From contig CAVUAE010000001.1 of the NCBI GenBank assembly GCA_963739395.1, positions 930,001 to 994,000 of the forward strand: a DNA stretch of 64,000 nucleotides, in the 5' to 3' direction. This document shows, one piece after another, positions 58,906 through 64,000 of the stretch; the stretch's first letter is position 1; each line of letters starts with the position of its first letter. Under the pieces are notes generated by a model, which was not told where the DNA came from, did not search any database, and worked only from the letters and a program-made list of their open reading frames with translations. Source of the DNA: RBG-13-51-18 sp963739395. GTDB taxonomy: Bacteria; Chloroflexota; Dehalococcoidia; Dehalococcoidales; RBG-16-60-22. The position numbers were made by a program, and so were the translations under genes.

Positions 58906-59535
58906 ATGCCAAGATTTCCCTTTATGCCCCGAGAAGAAAAATTCTTCGACCTGTTTGAGCAGAGTGCCACAAATATCATTAAAGCTGCCAAATCGCTGAA
59001 AGAGATGCTCGATACCTGGCAGTTTCTTGATAGTCACGTGGCGGAAATAACCGAACTGGAACATGACGGTGACACGATAACCCACCAGATAATTTCTCTG
59101 TTGCACCGCACTTTTGTAACGCCATTCGACCGCGAGGATATCGCCTTGCTGGCGCATACGATGGACGACGTAATTGATTTTATACACTCCGCCGCCGACG
59201 CTATGTTTATCTATAAGATATCTAATCCCTCTAATAGAGCTAAAGAACTGGCTGATGTCATCGTGCTGGCAGCGGCGGAGCTGGAAAAAGCCATATTAGG
59301 ATTACGACATAAAAAAGAATTTAAAAATATGCTGGAGAGGTGCGTTGAGATAAACCGACTGGAAAACGCCGCCGACCGGATATACCGCGCCGCCATCGGT
59401 GAACTTTTTGATAACACAAAAGATATGGCGCATGTAATCAAATGGCGCGAGATTTATGAACATATGGAAACCGCTACCGACAGGTGTGAGGATGTGGCTG
59501 ATGTTATTGAAGGGGTAGCCCTGAAGAATGCCTGA
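58906..59535 (+). CDS. DUF47 PhoU-like accessory protein of Pit transporter
   Basis: This 209-residue all-helical protein has the DUF47 pattern: MPREEKFFDLFEQSATN, ELEHDGDTITHQI and TPFDREDIALLAHTMDDVIDF, followed by RCVEINRLENAADRIYR. The E/D residues bind metal clusters in PhoU-like folds. An AAGGAGG box precedes it. It overlaps the Pit gene by 8 bp, the usual arrangement for a regulator of phosphate uptake. Confidence 0.95.
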   Translation: MPRFPFMPREEKFFDLFEQSATNIIKAAKSLKEMLDTWQFLDSHVAEITELEHDGDTITHQIISLLHRTFVTPFDREDIALLAHTMDDVIDFIHSAADAMFIYKISNPSNRAKELADVIVLAAAELEKAILGLRHKKEFKNMLERCVEINRLENAADRIYRAAIGELFDNTKDMAHVIKWREIYEHMETATDRCEDVADVIEGVALKNA

Positions 59536-60523
59536 TATAAGTCTGGCATTAATAATAACTCTAATCCTGATATTAGGCGCTGAATTCGTCAACGGGTGGA
59601 CGGATGCGCCTAACGCCATCGCCACAGTAGTTTCCACACGAGTGCTTTCTCCTGGTTATGCCGTAATTATGGCTGCTGTGCTTAATATCGTTGGTGCATT
59701 GGCTACCGGCACCGCGGTGGCGGCGACCATCGGCGAAGGCATTGTCAAGCAAAATTTCATTTCGCTTCCAGTAGTCGCCGCCGCCATGTTAACCATTCTG
59801 GTCTGGAGTTGCGTTACCTGGTACTTTGCTATTCCCACCAGCAAAAGCCACGAGCTTATCGCCGGGCTTACGGGCGCCAGTTTGGCGGCGGCAGGACAGT
59901 CCGTGCTGCTATGGGAAGGATGGGAAAAGGTGCTCATCGGACTGGGGTTTTCCACCATCCTGGGATTCGTCTTCGGTATTGTAATAATGAGTATTATCTA
60001 TTGGATGTTGCAGCACGCCGCGCTTACAAAGATACGCAATACGTTCAGCCGACTTCAGATATTATCGGCGGCATTTATGGCTTTCAGCCACGGCAGTAAT
60101 GACGGACAAAAGTTTATGGGCGTCTTTTCCTTAGCGCTGGTGCTGGGCGGGGTGATACCCAGTTTCCACGTGTCCTGGTGGGTGATGTTAATCTGCGGGG
60201 CGGTGATGGGGCTGGGAACAATAATAGGCGGGTGGCGTATTATCAGGACGCTGGGATTCAGGCTTACCAGGCTGGAACCAGTCAACGGCTTTGCGGCAGA
60301 GACATCAGGTAGTATAGTGATTCTGCTTGGTTCGCGCTTCGGCATACCTTTAAGCACCACCCACTGTATCACGACAGCCATCATGGGGGTGGGTGCCAGC
60401 CGGCGTTTTTCAGCAGTGCGGTGGGGTATGGCGCGGAGTATTATCCTGACATGGGTTGTTACGTTCCCGGTATGCGGTATTTTGGGATACCTTTTTTCGC
60501 TGCTGTTGAACTGGATATTCTAA
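59528..60523 (+). CDS. pit: Pit-family inorganic phosphate transporter
   Basis: The 331-residue membrane protein has two repeats of the PiT signature: FVNGWTDAPNAIATVVSTRVLSP and AFSHGSNDGQKFMGVFSLAL, plus PTSKSHELIAGLTGA and PLSTTHCITTAIMGVGAS. About ten helices. It cotransports phosphate or metal-phosphate with protons or sodium. Overlaps DUF47; converges on gmk with a 5-bp gap. Confidence 0.97.
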   Translation: MPDISLALIITLILILGAEFVNGWTDAPNAIATVVSTRVLSPGYAVIMAAVLNIVGALATGTAVAATIGEGIVKQNFISLPVVAAAMLTILVWSCVTWYFAIPTSKSHELIAGLTGASLAAAGQSVLLWEGWEKVLIGLGFSTILGFVFGIVIMSIIYWMLQHAALTKIRNTFSRLQILSAAFMAFSHGSNDGQKFMGVFSLALVLGGVIPSFHVSWWVMLICGAVMGLGTIIGGWRIIRTLGFRLTRLEPVNGFAAETSGSIVILLGSRFGIPLSTTHCITTAIMGVGASRRFSAVRWGMARSIILTWVVTFPVCGILGYLFSLLLNWIF

Positions 60524-60528
60524 AGATT

Positions 60529-61155
60529 TTAGATTTCACAAACGCGTTGGACGGCGCGGCATTTTTCTGCGGTGATAATTGCTTTAATATTCTCGATAGC
60601 GTGCTTGATTTTACCTTCGCGGTTAACGACAACATAATCGAACATGGGGATGCTATCTAATTCTTTCTCGGCGGTTTTCAAACGAAGTTCCAATTCTGCC
60701 GACGTTTCGGTGCGACGTTTTTTCAAACGCTGTTCTAGCTCATCCAGAGTTAATGTTATCAGAAAGACTAGTAATGCCTGCGGCACTTTTTTCTTAATCG
60801 TTGCGGCGCCCTGAACATCTATTTTTACTATAACGTCCTGCCCACGCTTTAAGGCTTGCCGAACCGGGTCGGCGGGGATGCCGTAGCGGTTGCCATAGAC
60901 ATTTGCCCATTCCAATAGTTGATTAGAATCAATCATTGTTTGGAATTTTTGAGGAGTAATAAAATAATAATCGACGCCATCTTTTTCACTGGGACGACGT
61001 GTCCGCGTGGTAGCCGAGACGCTGATAAAAGCGTTGAGTCCTGATTTCCTTAGTCCAGCCAAGACAGTGTCCTTGCCGACGCCAGAAAGACCGGAGAGGA
61101 CGATTAAGAGGGGTTTAGCAGGTGGGATGAGGGATGAGCTTTTTTCACCCTTCAT
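60529..61155 (-). CDS. gmk: guanylate kinase
   Basis: The 208-residue protein has the P-loop LSGLSGVGKDTV (Gly 22 - Asp 29; the consensus Ser after Lys is Asp, and Pro is Leu), SATTRTRRPSEKDGVDYYFIT, GIPADPV and VIVKIDVQGAATIKK. It phosphorylates GMP to GDP. The start at 61155 fits the family, although an upstream frame continues to 61248. Its start lies inside the end of the remA-like gene (11-bp overlap), the standard remA-gmk arrangement. Confidence 0.95.
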   Translation of the reverse strand: MKGEKSSSLIPPAKPLLIVLSGLSGVGKDTVLAGLRKSGLNAFISVSATTRTRRPSEKDGVDYYFITPQKFQTMIDSNQLLEWANVYGNRYGIPADPVRQALKRGQDVIVKIDVQGAATIKKKVPQALLVFLITLTLDELEQRLKKRRTETSAELELRLKTAEKELDSIPMFDYVVVNREGKIKHAIENIKAIITAEKCRAVQRVCEI

Positions 61156-61435
61156 TATCGCTTTCACTTTGCTCTTGCTTTGACAGGACAGGTGTGCGTG
61201 ACGTAAAGCGGCTGGCGATAGTTTCCGGGGCGAGCGCTGCCAAGACAATATGTCCGCTATCGGTAAAAATAACGGCTTTAGTTCTTCTGCCGCTGGTCAT
61301 ATCAATTACTTTGCCGTTACTTCTGCCGTCGTGAATAATGCGTTTTGTGGGGGCGGAGTTGGGGGAGGCTATAGCGATGGTCCGACTCATTGCCAGAATG
61401 TTGCCAAAACCGATGTGAACCAGTTCAATGCTCAT
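61145..61435 (-). CDS. remA: RemA-like (DUF370) regulatory protein
   Basis: The 96-residue product begins with the DUF370 core LVHIGFGNILAMSRTIAIASPNSAPTKRIIHDGRSNGKVIDMTSGRRTKAVIFTDSGHIVLAAL (in part HIGFGNIL and DMTSGRRT). RemA is a DNA-binding activator of matrix genes in Bacillus; homologues widely precede gmk. GAGGTGAG lies just upstream of the ATG. A charged ~12-residue C-terminal tail is extra. Confidence 0.94.
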   Translation of the reverse strand: MSIELVHIGFGNILAMSRTIAIASPNSAPTKRIIHDGRSNGKVIDMTSGRRTKAVIFTDSGHIVLAALAPETIASRFTSRTPVLSKQEQSESDNEG

Positions 61436-61767
61436 AATCTCACCTCGTAAAAATCATAGGGCTAAACACATGACAATGCGCCAGTATCCGCTTAAATAAT
61501 TCTATAGGGAAAAGCCCTTCAATAAACTATCACTTGTATGCTAGCTTGTCAAGGTTTTATCTGGAAAAATTGTTCGATGTGTAAAAATAATATCAAAGGT
61601 ATTTTTATCTATGACGAAAGAGCGGGGGAATAAGTACTGGCTTGTGTCCTCAAATAAATAGAACCTTATCCATCAACCCCCTTTCCTTACAGCCAATAAT
61701 ATGCTAGAATATATGCTGGAATCTGAAAGCAGCCTTAAAAACTGAATAAATTAAACCAGAGAACGAG
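61436..61767. other. noncoding stretch upstream of the 5S rRNA gene
   Basis: About 330 bp between the remA-like gene and 5S rRNA with no open frame of note, no 23S sequence and no tRNA. Weak TAGAAT and TATATG boxes near 61710-61725 may be the 5S promoter. Confidence 0.5.
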
Positions 61768-61890
61768 TCTCTTGGTGGTTAGAGCGAGGTGGTCCCACCC
61801 GTTCCCATCCCGAACACGGAAGTGAAACGCCCCAGCGCAGACGATACTGAGGGGACAACCCTTTGTGGAAAATATGCCACTGCCAGGAGA
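61768..61890 (+). rRNA. rrf: 5S ribosomal RNA
   Basis: The 123-nt gene contains the 5S hallmark GGTCCCACCCGTTCCCATCC and CGAACACGGAAGTGAAACGC. The ends pair as TCTCTTGG (61768-61775) with CCAGGAGA (61883-61890), and CTTTTCTTTTTT follows, so the terminal stem also serves as a terminator. There is no 16S or 23S gene beside it. Confidence 0.97.
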
Positions 61891-61969
61891 CTTTTCTTTT
61901 TTCATGCATAAAAAGGTCACTTCGACAAGCTCAGGACAAGCTATTTCTACGTAAATACAGCCATTTATT

Positions 61970-61989
61970 GCAAGGGTTACCCCTCTTGC
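61970..61989. promoter_or_regulatory. imperfect inverted repeat upstream of clpC
   Basis: GCAAG (61970-61974) and CTTGC (61985-61989) frame a C-rich centre, ~75 bp upstream of clpC. It matches neither the CIRCE nor the CtsR-box consensus, so its role is open. Confidence 0.35.
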
Positions 61990-62062
61990 TTTACCAGTGG
62001 TGATATTATAAGATTAGAAATAGAGAGTCACTCACCACACAAATTTACACCAAAGAATCTAT

Positions 62063-64000
62063 ATGGCAAGCAGATTTGAAAAATTTTCCGAGAGAGCCCG
62101 TCGTGTCCTTACGATAGCCCAGGAAGAGGCACGCGCCCTAAATCACAGCTACATCGGCACGGAGCATATTTTGCTCGGCCTGGTACGCGAAGAAGAGGGC
62201 GTGGCTGCCAAGGTACTCACCAACCTGGGAATCGGCTTAAGCAAAGTACGCTCGGCGGTGGAGTTTATCATCGGGCGGGGAGAAAAACCCGGCACCGGCG
62301 AGACTGGACTTACCCCCCGAGCCAAGAAAGTCATTGAATTAGCTATCGATGAAGCCCGCCAAATGGGGCATAACTATATCGGCACCGAACATTTATTACT
62401 GGGACTGCTGCGTGAGGGTGAAGGAGTGGCATCCAGCGTGCTGGATAGCTTCGGGATTACCCTGGAGCGAGCCCGTACCGAAGTAACTCATATTCTGACT
62501 CAGGGCGTGCCTAAAGCCAGATTGACTCGCAGCGCCAGCAAGACTCCAGCTTTAGACCAGCTGGGCACCGACCTTACGGAAGCCGCCCGCAAAAAGAAAC
62601 TCGACCCCATTATCGGACGGCATAAAGAGATAGAGCGCGTCATCCAGATTCTAAGTCGCCGCACCAAGAACAATCCCGCGCTTATCGGTGAGCCGGGCGT
62701 GGGCAAGACCGCTATCGTCGAAGGACTAGCACAACAAATTGTCTCGGGCACCGTCCCCGAAATGTTAGAAGATAGAAGACTCATCTCCCTAGACATGGGG
62801 TCGCTGGTAGCGGGCACGAAATACCGCGGCGAGTTTGAAGAGCGACTGAAGAAGATAATCGACGAAATAAAAACTGCGGGCAATTGCATTATCTTTATCG
62901 ATGAATTTCACACCATGGTTGGCGCCGGCGCTGCCGAAGGGGCCGTCGACGCGGCTAATATTTTAAAACCCTCACTAGCGCGGGGTGAGTTGCAGTGCAT
63001 CGGCGCAACAACCCTGGACGATTACCGCAAATATGTCGAGCGAGACGCGGGACTGGAACGACGCTTCCAGCCTGTTCTTGTTGAGGAACCATCCGTCGAA
63101 GAGACCCTGCGGATATTACGCGGCATCAAGGAACGATACGAGCAGCATCATCACCTGAAAATCAACGAAGAGGCTTTAGCAGCGGCCGCCAGCATGGCAG
63201 CACGATATATTCCCGACCGCTTTTTACCGGATAAAGCCATCGACCTGGTGGACGAAGCGGCATCCAGAGTACGCATACGCCACAGCACGATGCCAGTCTC
63301 CTTAAAACAAGCCAAGGAACAGCAGGATATCATCCGTAAGGATAAAGATAACGCCCTCGCCACGCAGCAATATGACGACGCCGCAGAATTGCGGGAACGC
63401 GAACTGCAAACCGAAGAAAAGATAAAAGAACTAGAGAGCGAGTGGCGGACAGAGCAAGAGAAAGAGGACGTGGTAGTGAAGAAGGAGGACATCGCCGAAG
63501 TGGTAAGCATGTGGACGGGTGTACCGATGGTACAGCTTGCCGACGACGAGGCGAGCCGTCTCCTGAATATGGAAGAGTCCTTACACAAGCGTATCGCCGG
63601 ACAGGAAGAAGCCGTAAAAGCCATATCCAAAGCAGTACGGCGAGCGCGGTCCGGTATCAAAGATCTTAAACGACCGATGGGCGTTTTCCTATTCCTGGGT
63701 CCCACGGGCGTAGGCAAGACAGAGATGGCGAAAACGCTGGCTGAATACATGTTCGGCAGCGAAGATGCGCTCATCCGCATCGATATGTCCGAGTTCATGG
63801 AAAAATTCGCTGTTTCCAGACTGGTTGGGGCGCCGCCGGGATACATTGGGTATGAAGAAGGCGGTCAGCTAACCGAAGCAGTGCGGCGCAAGTCATATAG
63901 CTGCATCCTGCTGGATGAAATCGAAAAAGCCCACCCGGATGTCTTCAACCTGCTTCTCCAGATTTTCGATGACGGGCATTTGACCGACGCTAAGGGTCGT
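62063..64000 (+). CDS. clpC: ATP-dependent Clp protease ATP-binding subunit ClpC (3' end outside window)
   Basis: The frame runs from an ATG at 62063 to the window edge without a stop, giving 646 codons. The N-terminal domain has two Clp-N repeats (FSERARRVLTIAQEEARAL and the second HNYIGTEHLLLGLL region). D1 has Walker A GEPGVGKT at 209-216 and FIDEFHTMVGAG; a UVR-like middle segment follows (QYDDAAELRERELQ); D2 has Walker A GPTGVGKT at 546-553 and LLDEIEKAHPDVF. This is ClpC/ClpE-type rather than ClpA or ClpB. It unfolds substrates for ClpP. It lies just after the 5S gene. Confidence 0.97.
   Translation, partial: MASRFEKFSERARRVLTIAQEEARALNHSYIGTEHILLGLVREEEGVAAKVLTNLGIGLSKVRSAVEFIIGRGEKPGTGETGLTPRAKKVIELAIDEARQMGHNYIGTEHLLLGLLREGEGVASSVLDSFGITLERARTEVTHILTQGVPKARLTRSASKTPALDQLGTDLTEAARKKKLDPIIGRHKEIERVIQILSRRTKNNPALIGEPGVGKTAIVEGLAQQIVSGTVPEMLEDRRLISLDMGSLVAGTKYRGEFEERLKKIIDEIKTAGNCIIFIDEFHTMVGAGAAEGAVDAANILKPSLARGELQCIGATTLDDYRKYVERDAGLERRFQPVLVEEPSVEETLRILRGIKERYEQHHHLKINEEALAAAASMAARYIPDRFLPDKAIDLVDEAASRVRIRHSTMPVSLKQAKEQQDIIRKDKDNALATQQYDDAAELRERELQTEEKIKELESEWRTEQEKEDVVVKKEDIAEVVSMWTGVPMVQLADDEASRLLNMEESLHKRIAGQEEAVKAISKAVRRARSGIKDLKRPMGVFLFLGPTGVGKTEMAKTLAEYMFGSEDALIRIDMSEFMEKFAVSRLVGAPPGYIGYEEGGQLTEAVRRKSYSCILLDEIEKAHPDVFNLLLQIFDDGHLTDAKGR

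Noticed and set aside
61436..61767. Remnant of 23S rRNA upstream of 5S
   Set aside because: No recognisable 23S sequence is present in the 330-bp gap.
61900..62062. CIRCE or CtsR site controlling clpC
   Set aside because: The only inverted repeat (GCAAG...CTTGC) fits neither consensus.

Overview
The window looks like chromosome of an uncultured, strictly anaerobic, monoderm-type bacterium, most plausibly Chloroflexota (Dehalococcoidia-like); this is inferred from gene content, not from a phylogeny. Supporting signs are a 2-oxoacid:ferredoxin oxidoreductase, many corrinoid-dependent methyltransferases, the AmmeMemoRadiSam trio, a remA-gmk pair, a heliorhodopsin, several lipoproteins but no outer-membrane genes, and a 5S rRNA gene with no 16S or 23S beside it. 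Composition is mixed: most genes are moderately GC-rich, but three patches (DUF559 gene ~7.6-8.0 kb, DUF4365 gene ~35.9-37.6 kb, three-gene cassette ~43.3-44.5 kb) are clearly AT-rich and look acquired.

Layout. 0-7.6 kb: end of an unidentified gene, a MATE exporter, two small proteins, a phenylacetate-CoA ligase-like enzyme, and a divergent MarR regulator leading a gamma-delta-alpha-beta ketoacid:ferredoxin oxidoreductase operon; two matching 14-bp MarR-type operators lie in the divergent region. 7.6-19.9 kb: DUF559 gene between inverted repeats, DUF72, recN, a PadR/HAAS/GIN-lipoprotein operon, a LOG protein, a beta-CASP nuclease, a CotH-VTC-DUF4956 operon in which the VTC gene seems to start at AUU, a methyltransferase and tRNA-Gly.

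20.0-30.2 kb is the most striking region: a strong promoter, one corrinoid protein, six tandem UroD-family methyltransferase paralogues and one methyltetrahydrofolate:corrinoid methyltransferase, all on the plus strand. By composition this is an expanded methyl-transfer (probably O-demethylation of methoxylated compounds) system in which several substrate-specific methyltransferases could charge one corrinoid protein, with the methyl group passed on to tetrahydrofolate.

30.3-47.5 kb: initiator tRNA, two paralogous Cys-rich small proteins followed by a decayed tRNA and a second copy of the tRNA 3' end; VOC protein, Fe-S protein, SDR, an unknown membrane protein, DUF4365 protein, an OYE-like flavoenzyme with three cupins, GH3 glucosidase (5' end probably frameshifted), the AT-rich unknown cassette, a YkgJ-type protein, a GalT-like protein, isochorismatase and a heliorhodopsin with its key residues intact. 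47.7-64 kb: zinc-ribbon protein, exported DUF62 lipoprotein, polyamine genes (SpeD/SpeE), BioD-like/DRTGG protein, a GT2-GtrA plus PMT glycosylation pair, amrS-amrB-amrA, a lipoprotein, rarA, DUF47-Pit phosphate transport, remA-gmk, 5S rRNA, and the first 646 codons of clpC.
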